A DNA stretch of 64,000 nucleotides from Ruminococcus flavefaciens FD-1 (GCA_000174895.1 ACOK01000098.1:1-64000), one strand, 5' to 3'. Positions 33,543-43,203 are shown, counted from the first letter of the stretch. Notes: generated by a model not told the origin, from the sequence alone. Made by a program: numbers and translations.

Positions 33543-34092
33543 TCCTGTCTACCTCCAGTTTAACTTCTGCCTGTTGCTCTTTGTCGAAACGGTTGAATGC
33601 TTCAAGCATATACTCCGCATAGCCGATATTCTGCAAAGCGTATACAAACCGCCTGTCCGTTTCCTCATCGGGAGTTTTCGGAGCATAGCACATTTTGTAC
33701 TTGTCCAGCAAAGTAAAATACCTGAGCAGAACATCATACATATGCTCCACCCTTGCTTTTTCCGCCTTACGCTCGGCGATCTCCCTGCGCCGTCTGTTGA
33801 TTTTCTCCATATCGGGTGGCTTGTCCAAGTCCAGACCAAGTGCGAAATCGCTGTTGAGCTGTTTTACCGCTTCTATCGCCCTCAGCCCGAAAAGTTCCTG
33901 CACCAGCCTGATAACATCGCCGTGCGCCTGACAGCCAAAGCAGTAATAATGGTCTGCGTACAGCTTGCAGGACGGGTGACGCTCCCGATGGAACGGGCAG
34001 AGCGCCATGTTTCCTCGGTGTACCTCTACACCGTAACTGCGAGCTGCCGTCGGCACATCGACAAGCTCTTTTATATCGTCGAAAATAGTCAT
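33499..34092 (-). CDS. CHC2-type zinc-finger DNA primase (N-terminal fragment type)
   Basis: A 197-residue protein with a DnaG-like zinc ribbon: CPFHRERHPSCKLY then YYCFGCQAHGDVI (about residues 28-60). No Toprim catalytic core follows, so it is either a recognition subunit or works with the helicase encoded downstream. Start at 34092 after AGGAGG; a longer frame to 34239 crosses the divergent promoter. Such split CHC2 plus D5 pairs are common in integrative elements of Clostridia. Confidence 0.88.
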   Translation of the reverse strand: MTIFDDIKELVDVPTAARSYGVEVHRGNMALCPFHRERHPSCKLYADHYYCFGCQAHGDVIRLVQELFGLRAIEAVKQLNSDFALGLDLDKPPDMEKINRRRREIAERKAEKARVEHMYDVLLRYFTLLDKYKMCYAPKTPDEETDRRFVYALQNIGYAEYMLEAFNRFDKEQQAEVKLEVDRIEREYKRCIEEWGE

Positions 34093-34110
34093 TTCATGAC
34101 CTCCTGATAC

Positions 34111-34139
34111 TTGAATTTGATATAGCTTTGTGCTATAAT
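34111..34139 (+). promoter_or_regulatory. Promoter of the STAND-like ATPase gene
   Basis: TTGAAT, 17 bases, TATAAT, about 33 bp before the start codon. It faces away from the primase gene. Confidence 0.75.
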
Positions 34140-34171
34140 TATATTGGAATAATATTGAAAGGGGCTGCCGT

Positions 34172-36106
34172 ATGAACTGTGATATCAAAACTGTAATCGC
34201 CATTCTGTATAAACAGCTCGTATCATCGTCTGTGGGCACCTATCAGGCATTGGTGGATATGCTGTTCAAGTCCTATTTTAATGATCCGACCAGTCCGGAA
34301 TATGACCGTTCAGAACCGTCAAAGCTGAATAAAGGCACTCGCACGTTATCCTCTAATATCACGGATTTTTATGTGCGAAAGGATAAGTCTGTACTGCTCG
34401 GTGATATTAAAGGTATGCTGAAATATATCCTCGACAAGCCGCAGCTCCACGTTTCGTTCTTTGACCTTATCATCAATGATCCGCTTATATCCAAGCCCTA
34501 TAAAAAGCAGTTTGCTTTGAATCATTCCCGTGAATATTCCGATGATGAACATCTTGCTGAGGTGTTCTATACTGCCGTGACCATTGCTGTATACCGTCCA
34601 TATTATAAGGTTGATAAGTATTGGTATGCGGATTACTACTTTGATACGAACAGCAATTCAGAAGGTCTGTTTTCCAAAGCTAAACCTAAAGCTCCGCCAA
34701 AATATTTTACCGGACGTGAGAAGGAGCTTGAAGAGCTGCACGCATTGATACAGTCCGATGGTAAAGTGTTTCTGACTGGCGTTGCAGGTGTCGGCAAGAG
34801 CGAGCTTGTCCGCACTTATGCGCAAAAGTATGCTTCGGAATATGCCCATATCGGATATTATAATTACAATGAATATCGTAACGGCATAGCCGATATGATT
34901 GCGAATGTTCTGCCGAATATGGCATTTATCCGCAGTGACATTGAAGCTCTCTATGAAGAAAACCTTGAACTTCTGTCGGCATTTGGAAAAAATCTCCTGC
35001 TTATCATCGACAACTATAATGTTCCTGCCGATCGTGACTCAAAACTGCCTGACCTTCTTGAATTGGAATGTGATGTTATTTTCATTTCCTATTCTCACTA
35101 TGACGATGATTTTACGGTATATGACCTGACAGAGTTAAGGACATTCCGTGAATCATATGATCTGATAAAGCAGTTTTACCCGTTTGATGAGAATGATCCT
35201 GATGTGAAATTCAAAATGCACCGTCTTGCGTTGATAACAGATAAATATCCGTTTTCATTGGAGCTGTGTGCCCGTTCCATAAAAAGAGGAACCGACACGC
35301 CCGATACCTGTGCAGATGCCCTTGTAGGAGGAATCAAGAATATGAAAGCAAGAATCCCTGCTAATAAAGACCGTAAGCCTAAGACCGACACACACTATCG
35401 TCACATTGAAAGCCTGTTCAGAAAGGCAGACCTCACTGTTACCGATAAATATGTTCTGTCATATATGCGTTTCATGCCCGAATCGGGTGTTCCGAAAATG
35501 TTGTTTCAGAAATTGACAAGGCTTATTGATTTCACAGAGATAGACAAGCTGATCGACCTCGGCTTTATCCATGATAACTCTGACGGTACGATCTCCATAA
35601 CCTCTATTGTGCGCAAGCTCGTTGAAGCCGATTATAAGATCAACCCCGAAGAAATGCTTGCGTTCGGTGAGACTTTGTTCTCTACGGATACAAGCGAAGC
35701 TCCCAAAGAAGTACTTTCTGAGATTGCTGATAGAATTTCACCCTTGAAATATCTAACAATGATCGAAAGTGATATTTTTGTTGCATATCATCTGCTGTTT
35801 CAGTTTTACTTCAAGATCGAAAGCAATTTCAGCACAGATATGGCTATGAGCTGCTTGGCTATGAACTATAACAAGAACATTTTCAAACACCGCCTGCTGT
35901 ATCAGGCGGACAAGGCTCAGTTTTTTGAGCGTTTCAAGGACAGCGAAAACTTTGATCTTATCAAGCAGACTCTTGAAAAAACAGAGACCAATCCCCGCTG
36001 GCACGCTCATGAGGACGGCAAGGAGCCGCCCTCGGATCCGCTTATCAGATCATTCATTGTTTCAGAGGAAGATGATGCTGAGATTTTCGGCTTGAATGAC
36101 GAATGA
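34172..36106 (+). CDS. STAND/NB-ARC-like P-loop ATPase, candidate defence or regulatory protein
   Basis: A 644-residue protein. Residues 1-170 are an uncharacterised N-terminal domain. A linker KYFTGREKELEELH leads to Walker A GVAGVGKSE (near 206) and Walker B LLLIIDNYN (near 275), the order of STAND NTPases. The C-terminal 250 residues are helical without a clear repeat. RBS AAAGGGG. It is the only plus-strand gene in this part of the element and is free-standing with its own promoter, the usual behaviour of cargo. STAND ATPases include antiphage sensors (Avs) and transcription activators; which applies cannot be said. Confidence 0.7.
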   Translation: MNCDIKTVIAILYKQLVSSSVGTYQALVDMLFKSYFNDPTSPEYDRSEPSKLNKGTRTLSSNITDFYVRKDKSVLLGDIKGMLKYILDKPQLHVSFFDLIINDPLISKPYKKQFALNHSREYSDDEHLAEVFYTAVTIAVYRPYYKVDKYWYADYYFDTNSNSEGLFSKAKPKAPPKYFTGREKELEELHALIQSDGKVFLTGVAGVGKSELVRTYAQKYASEYAHIGYYNYNEYRNGIADMIANVLPNMAFIRSDIEALYEENLELLSAFGKNLLLIIDNYNVPADRDSKLPDLLELECDVIFISYSHYDDDFTVYDLTELRTFRESYDLIKQFYPFDENDPDVKFKMHRLALITDKYPFSLELCARSIKRGTDTPDTCADALVGGIKNMKARIPANKDRKPKTDTHYRHIESLFRKADLTVTDKYVLSYMRFMPESGVPKMLFQKLTRLIDFTEIDKLIDLGFIHDNSDGTISITSIVRKLVEADYKINPEEMLAFGETLFSTDTSEAPKEVLSEIADRISPLKYLTMIESDIFVAYHLLFQFYFKIESNFSTDMAMSCLAMNYNKNIFKHRLLYQADKAQFFERFKDSENFDLIKQTLEKTETNPRWHAHEDGKEPPSDPLIRSFIVSEEDDAEIFGLNDE

Positions 36107-36868
36107 TCAGATAAAATCAAACAATCTCAGCAGCACATCTATCACTACCGCAACAGGTGCGGCATAGTACAGAAGATCGCCAATCGTTCTGACGGTGCAG
36201 AAACGTTTTACTGACTTGCTGATCTCTTTTGAAGCCCAGTTTGCGGTTATTGTTAGCGTTTTCATGTACTTGATGTAGGCAATCATCTCCTTTTCCATAT
36301 CATCACAGGTGTCGTAGAGATACTTCTGTACCTCTCTGAACGCCACTGTCTGCTCGTTTTTGAACTGATGATAGATGTTGTAAACGCTGTCAGCGACCTC
36401 TGTCCTGACGCTTTTTGCGTACTGCTCTTGCAGGCTCAGGTTCTGCATCTGATGTTCGGACAACCTTTGTATTTCGACGTTTATAGCTGTCGAATAATTC
36501 TTCAAAAGTTGGCACATTTTTAGCGTTGCCGTCACCAGAAGAAGAACCCTCTCGTCCCTCTGTGCGTCCACCGAGGAGACTCCGATCTCCTCCGCCATTT
36601 CCCGAACTCTCGTTTCGATTGCGTCCAATTCCGGAAGCGGTGTTTCCTGTTTGTGCGGTTTCTGAGATTCCATTACTGCTGCCCCCTGTCTCTGTGCCTT
36701 GCGTGATTGTTCGTACTCCCTGTGGATACGCTCCGCTTCTTTTATCATCTGTTCCCGTGTGAAGTACGCCGTTTGCTGTTTGGGTCCTGTCTGCGGTTTG
36801 GGTGGTGTCGGCGGTGAGGGCTTCGGCTCTGTAGGCTTCTTGCCCTCGCCAAATCTTGGTAAGCTCAT
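36107..36868 (-). CDS. MobB-like mobilization protein overlapping the relaxase gene
   Basis: A 253-residue protein. The N-terminal 80 residues are Pro/Gln-rich; then a long helical region, and a C-terminal hydrophobic segment (LLYYAAPVAVVIDVLLRLF) that may anchor it. Its first 479 bp overlap the relaxase 3' end in another frame, recalling ColE1-type mobA/mobB overlap. The start at 36868 has AAAGGAAT upstream. It probably assists the relaxase at the membrane; inferred from layout. Confidence 0.75.
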   Translation of the reverse strand: MSLPRFGEGKKPTEPKPSPPTPPKPQTGPKQQTAYFTREQMIKEAERIHREYEQSRKAQRQGAAVMESQKPHKQETPLPELDAIETRVREMAEEIGVSSVDAQRDERVLLLVTATLKMCQLLKNYSTAINVEIQRLSEHQMQNLSLQEQYAKSVRTEVADSVYNIYHQFKNEQTVAFREVQKYLYDTCDDMEKEMIAYIKYMKTLTITANWASKEISKSVKRFCTVRTIGDLLYYAAPVAVVIDVLLRLFDFI

Positions 36869-37691
36869 AGTTGATTCCTTTCACTGTGTATTTATCACCC
36901 AGCTTACTGCCCCTGACCGAGACAAGTTTACCGTTCTTATCGGTGAAATTTGGGTGACGGTAGGATATAGTGTTGCCCTTGACACGGCACTCCACATGAT
37001 AATGCTTCATGAGGGCATTCACCACATCTTCTAAAGTTTTGTTGTTCGAGTCGGCGCACTCGATTCTGATAACCTCCCGAAGTTCATCTTTGAATGTCTC
37101 TTTGCCCTTGGCTTTCATTTGCTTCTCGGCAAAAGTCTCCTTATCGGGGCTGTCGTCAAGATCGTGATTATAATATTCTTCACGCATTGAATGGACAAGC
37201 CCTCGCTTCTGACACTGCTCGCCCAGGTACTCACACATATTATAAAGGTCTCTCTCGTTTCGGCGGAACGCCTTTCCCGTGACGGTGTGGCAGTTGCCTA
37301 TGAGAAAATGTGCGTGAGGGTGGGGCTTGTCAATGTGGACTGCGAACAGCACCTCGTAGCCCTGAAAAAACTTCTCGGCAAAGTCTTTCGCTATCCTGAA
37401 AACTTCCTCGTTGGTTAGCTTATCCCTGTCCTCCGGCGAGAATGAAATCGAGATTTGATAAGAAAGGTTCGCATTGCCTGAATTGCGCTTGCCAAACAGC
37501 TTTCTCGTCATCATAACATCTCTCGGAAAATTATCACGATCACAGTTAATGCCCCAATACAAGTTCGGGGCTGTTTTTATAACTCCGTCCTTGATCTGCT
37601 GAGGCAGCTTCCCCAAAATGTAGTGCGCTGTGCGCTCCACCGCCACTTTGGATTTGCAGGGGTTGTAATTGACTTTCACGTTGCCGAACAT
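36390..37691 (-). CDS. mobA: MOBP-type relaxase/mobilization nuclease
   Basis: A 433-residue relaxase of the MobA/VirD2-like group: metal-binding HIDKPHPHAHFLIGN near residue 120, preceded by a region with a conserved Tyr (TAHYILGK near 25) that could be the nicking residue. The C-terminal part (about 300-433) is Gly/Thr-rich low complexity, imposed in part by the overlapping gene. It would nick oriT, likely in the gene-free stretch beyond mobC. Confidence 0.92.
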   Translation of the reverse strand: MFGNVKVNYNPCKSKVAVERTAHYILGKLPQQIKDGVIKTAPNLYWGINCDRDNFPRDVMMTRKLFGKRNSGNANLSYQISISFSPEDRDKLTNEEVFRIAKDFAEKFFQGYEVLFAVHIDKPHPHAHFLIGNCHTVTGKAFRRNERDLYNMCEYLGEQCQKRGLVHSMREEYYNHDLDDSPDKETFAEKQMKAKGKETFKDELREVIRIECADSNNKTLEDVVNALMKHYHVECRVKGNTISYRHPNFTDKNGKLVSVRGSKLGDKYTVKGINYELTKIWRGQEAYRAEALTADTTQTADRTQTANGVLHTGTDDKRSGAYPQGVRTITQGTETGGSSNGISETAQTGNTASGIGRNRNESSGNGGGDRSLLGGRTEGREGSSSGDGNAKNVPTFEELFDSYKRRNTKVVRTSDAEPEPARAVRKKRQDRGR

Positions 37692-38044
37692 TATTTACTG
37701 CCCTTGATGCTGAACTTCGGGTCATTCAGAAAATCGGAGAGCTGCCCCATAACTCTGTCATTGGTCTTGCGTATCGCTTCGATCTCGGCACGAACACGAT
37801 ACTCCTGCCCGATGTTTGAGAAGTAGGCAAGCTGATTGAGGTTCGTACCGATCTTCCTGATCTCATGGACGATAGGTGCGATGCTCTCCTCAATGGAATA
37901 TACACGCACCTCACTGTTGCGGATAGCCTGCATCAGATAGTCAGTCTTGCTCAGACCGCTTGCTTCATGCTTGGTATTCCATAGCTGAAGCTCCTCATCG
38001 CTCAGTTTCAGACTGATAGAGTGATAGCGCCTGCGATTTGGCAT
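37691..38044 (-). CDS. mobC: MobC-like mobilization protein
   Basis: A 117-residue protein of MobC type: ribbon-helix-helix-like N terminus (YHSISLKLSDEELQLWNTKH) and a conserved IRKIGTNLNQLAYFSN segment. It would bind oriT and help the relaxase. The start at 38044 follows AAGGAGC; a longer frame to 38290 crosses the candidate oriT. It abuts the relaxase gene. Confidence 0.9.
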   Translation of the reverse strand: MPNRRRYHSISLKLSDEELQLWNTKHEASGLSKTDYLMQAIRNSEVRVYSIEESIAPIVHEIRKIGTNLNQLAYFSNIGQEYRVRAEIEAIRKTNDRVMGQLSDFLNDPKFSIKGSK

Positions 38045-38428
38045 AGTCGCTCCTTTCTCCGCCTGCGGCGGTCTTAGGGGAAGGTCTCGGAGGGGGAACG
38101 TCTCTGAGCTGGGAGAACAATGTGTCACTACATTGGTACTACCAGCCCGGCGCAAATCCAGCGGCGGGCGCCCGTCTTGTTCCTGCAAGACTTTCGATCT
38201 CCGTATCGATTTTAAGCCTCGCCCAACTGGCGTTAGGCGCTCGATTCTACAAATTCCTCTGTGATATTTGCAGGATTTCTCTTTTCGCATAAAATGCTAT
38301 TGCATCAATCTCAAATTGATGCGGGCATTCTTTGCGTTATATCTCCGATTTTTCCCCTATCTATTGGTTTGTTGCTGTTGTTATTGTTATCCGCTATATG
38401 AACGGCGGTAAAGCTGTTTCAAGTTATA
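38045..38428. other. 384-bp gene-free region, candidate oriT of IME 2
   Basis: Contains several inverted repeats: GTCTTG-TTCCTG-CAAGAC (38174-38191), GCATCAAT-ATTGATGC (38302-38322) and GC-rich arms around 38150-38173. It lies just upstream of mobC and the relaxase, the standard place of MOBP oriTs. The loop TTCCTG is weakly like the nick consensus of RP4-type oriTs. Position is the main argument. Confidence 0.5.
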
Positions 38429-38920
38429 TCAACCGCCGATAAAATCGAAATCAATACCCGAATAATCGTCATTTTCGCTGTTGTTAGCGTTCTCAAAGCC
38501 CTCCGTGGCGCTCGTAGGCGCGAGCTTGCTCGTGCGGTCGTCCCCGGCATATTCTCTGCTGTTCTCCGTTCCTACGGTGACCGTCTGAATTGGTGCTGAC
38601 TGCATAGGGTAGCCCCTGTTCAAGCTCAGCATCAGGCTTGCAAGGAACTTCGGCATTTCGGCAATAAAAGCCTTGCCCACCTCCGAAACGATCTGCTCCA
38701 CAAAACGCTCCTCACGCTGACGGGTCTCGAAATAGGGATCGTCAGCAAGTCTCCCCATACGGTCAAAGTAGTCATTGACCGCTGTGATCGCCGCCACATT
38801 CGTGGACTTGATCTTGTCCTTGTCAAAGTTGTGGAGATAGTCCCACGCCTTAGCGTGATCGGGGTTGTCCATATTGAAGCGGAAACAGGTGGTTCTGACG
38901 CACTCTCTGTCCTTGCCCAT
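38429..38920 (-). CDS. Possible partner of the actin-like segregation protein
   Basis: A 163-residue protein encoded directly after parM (one base between them). N-terminal part with VRTTCFRFNMDNPDHAKAWD and helices, C-terminal part acidic and low complexity. In plasmids a ParR/StbB DNA-binding adaptor follows the actin gene; position and size fit, but sequence similarity to known adaptors is not evident to me. Start at 38920; a longer frame overlaps parM. Confidence 0.65.
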   Translation of the reverse strand: MGKDRECVRTTCFRFNMDNPDHAKAWDYLHNFDKDKIKSTNVAAITAVNDYFDRMGRLADDPYFETRQREERFVEQIVSEVGKAFIAEMPKFLASLMLSLNRGYPMQSAPIQTVTVGTENSREYAGDDRTSKLAPTSATEGFENANNSENDDYSGIDFDFIGG

Positions 38921-38921
38921 A

Positions 38922-39842
38922 TCATTTGCCCTCCTTCCTGAGCTGTGCGGCGGCGAAAAACTCATAGCCTTTAGCAGAAGCACAGATGTCCCCGATGATA
39001 GTCACTCTATCCTTGTCATAGCTCCCGAAATTCTCAATCAGCTTTCCGCCACCGCCAGTGATGTAAAGGCGCATCATTTTAGGATCATACTCATACTTAC
39101 GAAGCAGGGCGAAAATATCCTCGGCGTACTCAGCAATCGCCTGACGGAGTACCTCAGCATATTCGCTCGCAATGTCTGCCTTGCCGTAACGGATCATCGA
39201 CTGGATAATGGTCTCGTCTACGGTCACACCGAGTTTGTTCATCATTGCGTTGGACGCTGCCTTGACGCACTGGTTCACACCCATTTTCTCGGTGTAGGTC
39301 TTGGTGTTGATGACACGCTTGTTGCTGACGAAAATGATGTTGACTGTTCCGTTGCCTATGTCAGCGATCATGCTCAGACCTGTCATCTCGTTCAGTTTCT
39401 CCACCACGGCTGCATAGCCCTGCGGATAAACATAGCACCCGATGATGCGGACGGAGTAGAGCTTGTCCTCATATTTGAAGTCCACGCTCTCCCTCTGCAA
39501 CATATACTTGCGGAAGTCTTCACGCTGTCTGCCTACCCATGTGATCGGGAGACCTACGGCGAGGTAAACCTTAGCCGAGGTGATGCCCTCACGGTTCAGC
39601 TCACGGGCAATGCCCATAAGAGTGAACAGGTAGTTGTCCTCGTCCTGCCACTTGTCGGCAAGATACTCCTTGTGTCCCTCACCGATCTGGTAGTAGCTCC
39701 CCTCAAAGAAAAGAGTGTTCTTTGTAAAGGTAGGTGCTGCATCGAGCTTGGTGATGCCTGTTGGCGTTACCGTGTTTGCGGTCTTGATATTCCCATAACC
39801 GTGGTCGATACCTACGATCAGGAAGTCGTTGTAGTGTTTCAT
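38922..39842 (-). CDS. parM: ParM/StbA-family actin-like plasmid segregation protein
   Basis: A 306-residue actin-like ATPase: phosphate-1 loop VGIDHGYGNIKT (10-21), phosphate-2 region MIADIGNGTVNIIFV (near 180), adenosine motif LYITGGGGKLIENF (near 270). Forms filaments that separate plasmid copies. RBS TTGGAGGAA. Its presence in an integrated element points to an extrachromosomal, perhaps replicating, phase. Confidence 0.92.
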   Translation of the reverse strand: MKHYNDFLIVGIDHGYGNIKTANTVTPTGITKLDAAPTFTKNTLFFEGSYYQIGEGHKEYLADKWQDEDNYLFTLMGIARELNREGITSAKVYLAVGLPITWVGRQREDFRKYMLQRESVDFKYEDKLYSVRIIGCYVYPQGYAAVVEKLNEMTGLSMIADIGNGTVNIIFVSNKRVINTKTYTEKMGVNQCVKAASNAMMNKLGVTVDETIIQSMIRYGKADIASEYAEVLRQAIAEYAEDIFALLRKYEYDPKMMRLYITGGGGKLIENFGSYDKDRVTIIGDICASAKGYEFFAAAQLRKEGK

Positions 39843-40009
39843 TGGTATTCCTCCAATCTTTTTATTCAGTCATTCGGATAGCAGTGCGCTGTCCGTCTGC
39901 TGTGATTTCAGTATAGCAGATATTTCATGCCTTGTGGTTGGCAGGATGTTGGCGAGGTGTTGGCAAAAAAATAACCGCATTTCTTATATACAAGAAACAC
40001 GGTATAAAA

Positions 40010-40042
40010 ATGGAGCAAGGCTCATAATAAGCATTGCTCCAT
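40010..40042 (-). terminator. Terminator of the hsd operon
   Basis: ATGGAGCAA pairs with TTGCTCCAT; on the minus strand TTTTTATACC follows. It ends the hsdM-S-abiTii-hsdR message. Confidence 0.85.
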
Positions 40043-40048
40043 GAAAAT

Positions 40049-43000
40049 CTATTTACTATATTTTTTTAAATTCTCTGCTTGTTCCAGCACTTCCTTGTAC
40101 ACATCATCAATGGTAACAGGGGGATAATCAAACTCATCAAGCAAAAGAATCAGGTCAACTTGCAAATTTGCTTTTATATCCTCACGGGTTGCCCAATCGG
40201 TATACCTCGCTTTATCATCTACAATGATTTTTATACGTTTTGAAAGCTCTATCATTTTATCTTCGGGATATTCAAACTCATACTTCTTGGCTACGGAGCT
40301 TAGAATATCATAGAACGCTTTCTCCTCAAAGTCAATCCCCATATCCATAAAGGAATTTTTTTCGTTTTTTAACTCTGAAAGGAGTTTGGCGAGCTGCTCG
40401 GCAACATCGTCAAGGACTTCGTTGGCATATGCTTCATCACGCCTGCGGTTATTATAGTCATCAACAACCTGTTTAAGACGTTCGGAGAATTCTATACCTT
40501 TGATCTTATTGACTTTCTTGTATTCCTCTATTGCCTGAGACAGTAATCTTTGCAGTATTTTTATCTTGGTGTTCTGAAGCTGAATAGCATTGATCCTGTT
40601 CATGTATTCATCGCTGAATATATCAACTTCAATATGCTTGCCAGATTCAAAAAGTTCCTCAATACCGTCAGACTGAATCGCACCCTCCAACAGTTCACGG
40701 ACACGGGCGTTCATCTGAGATATATCGGGGGCATCGCCTTTGGTCAACTTGAAAAGTATAGATCGTACCGCACAGTAGAAATGAATATAGTCCTTATCTT
40801 TATCAGAGAATTTATCGCTTGAGCTGCAAAGATTGAAAGCCTGCTTCATTCTTCTGACTGCTGCCATGAACCTTGTTTCAAGTTCATTGGATAGCTGAAC
40901 ATATTCTACCGCTCTGTTTATGCAATCAAGCTGTTGCTTTGGAGTACCTATAAAGAAATCATCGCTATTGAAATTATGGAACATCTGACCGAGAACTTCG
41001 AGCTGGTCTTTGACTATTTTCACAGACTGCTCTATTCCCTCAAATTCGTCACATTCAAAATTGGTGTATTTCTTCAAGGCGATATTCATGTTCTTTTTGA
41101 TGCCGATATAGTCAACGATCAAGCCTTTATCCTTGCCCTCATATACACGATTGACACGGGAAATAGTCTGTATCAGTGTATGCTGCTGAATGGGCTTATC
41201 TATATAAATAGTGTCAAGTGCAGGAACATCAAAACCTGTGAGCCACATATCTACTACAATGGCGATCTTGAAATTTGACTTGACGTTTTTGAACTGGCGG
41301 TCAAACTCTTTTCTATCGTCTTTTGTTCCGAGCATATCATAAAGCTCAGGCTCGTCATCTTTATTTCTCGTCATAACGAGCTTAATCATTTCGATAGGTT
41401 TAAGCTCTTTCTTGTCTTTCTCTGTCAGCTCCGTTCCGTCAGGACATAGCTTCTTTTCAGTCCATTCAGGTCGAAGCTCTTTTATTATTTTATAGAAACG
41501 ATATGCAATATGCCTGTTGGAGCATACGAACATAGCTTTTCCTGCTACAGTAGCGCTCTCTGCAACACGGGTCTCATAGTGATTGATAAAATCTTCAGCG
41601 ACAGCGCGGAGACGGTCCGGATCGCCAATAATAACATCAAGTTTGGCTACGGCCTTTTTGCTTTCTTCTATCTGATGTTCATTCGAGCCTTCAACTGCAC
41701 ACTGATCGTAATATTCTTCGATCTCTTTAACCTTCTCCTGATTAAGAGTAACTTTTGCAGCGCGTCCGTCATAGACAAGATTTACAGTGATACCATCCTC
41801 GACAGCTTCTGTCATGGTATAGGAATCCACAACAGCACCGAAGACCTCTATTGTAGCATCAATAGGCGTTCCAGTGAAGCCTACATAAGTGGCATTAGGC
41901 AGGGAGTCATGAAGATATTTTGCAAAGCCATAAGTTCTGTTTACTCCCTCGGTAGTAATTCTTAACTTCTGATCAAGACTGACCTGACTTCTATGTGCTT
42001 CATCAGATATACAAATCACATTACTGCGGTCGGTCAGCAATTTAATGTCCTCGGTGAACTTTTGAATTGTTGTAAGATATACGCCGCCGCTTGTTCTGCC
42101 CTGCAATTCCTCTCGGAGCTTTTCACGGGATTCTATGCTGACAACTGTATCATCACCGATATATCGTTTTGAAGATAAGAACTGCTTGGAAAGCTGATCG
42201 TCCAGATCAGTGCGATCTGTGATTACAACAATGGTCGGGCTGTGCAGAGATTTTGACTTCATCAGCATACGGGTAAGGAACAGCATTGTATAGCTCTTGC
42301 CGCAGCCTGTTGCTCCGAAATATGTACCGCCTTTGCCATCTCCATCAGGACGCAGGTGTGCCTTGATGTTTTCAAGCAGCTTGGTAGCAGCAAAGAACTG
42401 CGGATAACGACATACTATCTTCACATCTCTATCTGAGTTATCGGGGAAGTATACAAAATCCTTTATTACAGCCAACAGGCGCTCTTTTCGGAACATACCT
42501 TTTACCATTGTCAGCAAGGAGTTGATGCCGTCAAGATCCGTATCCGACGATTCGATTTTTCTCCATGCATAGAAGAAATCATATGGTGAGAAGAATGAGC
42601 CATACTTATTATTCGCACCGTCGCTTATAACAACGAAGGCATTATATTTAAAAAGCTCAGGTATATCTCTGCGGTAACGAACAGTCAATTGAGTATATGC
42701 GTCCATAATTGTGGTATCTTCACGGACAGCACTTTTGAATTCAAAGACTACAACAGGGATACCATTTATAAAGATAATGGCATCAGGTATGCGTGTCTGA
42801 TTATTCATGCCGGAAATCTCAAACTGATTAACGATCTTGAATATATTCTTCTCAGGTGCTTCAAAGTCGATAAGGCTGATATACAGGTCTTTCTGTGATC
42901 TGTCCTCACGGTTAAGGATAAAACCGTCACACAGGAGCTTATATACCGCTTTGTTTGCTTCATATATAGTTCCGGAAATACTGCGGAGATTGAGAATGAT

Positions 43001-43189
43001 TCCGTCAATCTCGCTGTCTGTGATGCCATCAGAAGAATAACGGTCATGCAAATATTTCCGCAGATCATCGGCAAGAAGAACATCAGACCTATCCCTGATA
43101 ATACTTTCGCCGTTTATGTAGGTGTATTCCTCGTCTTGGAAAAGCTCCATAATGGACATTTCTAAGGCGTGTTCGTTGAAGTTAGTCAT
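40049..43189 (-). CDS. hsdR: Type I restriction enzyme, R subunit
   Basis: A 1046-residue HsdR of normal length: PD-(D/E)XK nuclease near residues 135-155 (RIPDAIIF then VVVFEFKS), Walker A GATGCGKSY near 290, Walker II ISDEAHRS, SNRHIAYR and later helicase motifs ending DMWLTGFDVPALDT and QTISRVNRV. It cuts unmodified DNA after translocation. Last gene of the operon, 14 bp after the AbiTii gene. Confidence 0.97.
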   Translation of the reverse strand: MTNFNEHALEMSIMELFQDEEYTYINGESIIRDRSDVLLADDLRKYLHDRYSSDGITDSEIDGIILNLRSISGTIYEANKAVYKLLCDGFILNREDRSQKDLYISLIDFEAPEKNIFKIVNQFEISGMNNQTRIPDAIIFINGIPVVVFEFKSAVREDTTIMDAYTQLTVRYRRDIPELFKYNAFVVISDGANNKYGSFFSPYDFFYAWRKIESSDTDLDGINSLLTMVKGMFRKERLLAVIKDFVYFPDNSDRDVKIVCRYPQFFAATKLLENIKAHLRPDGDGKGGTYFGATGCGKSYTMLFLTRMLMKSKSLHSPTIVVITDRTDLDDQLSKQFLSSKRYIGDDTVVSIESREKLREELQGRTSGGVYLTTIQKFTEDIKLLTDRSNVICISDEAHRSQVSLDQKLRITTEGVNRTYGFAKYLHDSLPNATYVGFTGTPIDATIEVFGAVVDSYTMTEAVEDGITVNLVYDGRAAKVTLNQEKVKEIEEYYDQCAVEGSNEHQIEESKKAVAKLDVIIGDPDRLRAVAEDFINHYETRVAESATVAGKAMFVCSNRHIAYRFYKIIKELRPEWTEKKLCPDGTELTEKDKKELKPIEMIKLVMTRNKDDEPELYDMLGTKDDRKEFDRQFKNVKSNFKIAIVVDMWLTGFDVPALDTIYIDKPIQQHTLIQTISRVNRVYEGKDKGLIVDYIGIKKNMNIALKKYTNFECDEFEGIEQSVKIVKDQLEVLGQMFHNFNSDDFFIGTPKQQLDCINRAVEYVQLSNELETRFMAAVRRMKQAFNLCSSSDKFSDKDKDYIHFYCAVRSILFKLTKGDAPDISQMNARVRELLEGAIQSDGIEELFESGKHIEVDIFSDEYMNRINAIQLQNTKIKILQRLLSQAIEEYKKVNKIKGIEFSERLKQVVDDYNNRRRDEAYANEVLDDVAEQLAKLLSELKNEKNSFMDMGIDFEEKAFYDILSSVAKKYEFEYPEDKMIELSKRIKIIVDDKARYTDWATREDIKANLQVDLILLLDEFDYPPVTIDDVYKEVLEQAENLKKYSK

Positions 43190-43203
43190 TTAATCACCCC
43201 GTT

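Noticed and set aside
38122..38290. Upstream extension of mobC
   Set aside because: It runs through an inverted-repeat-rich gene-free stretch; the RBS is at the shorter start.
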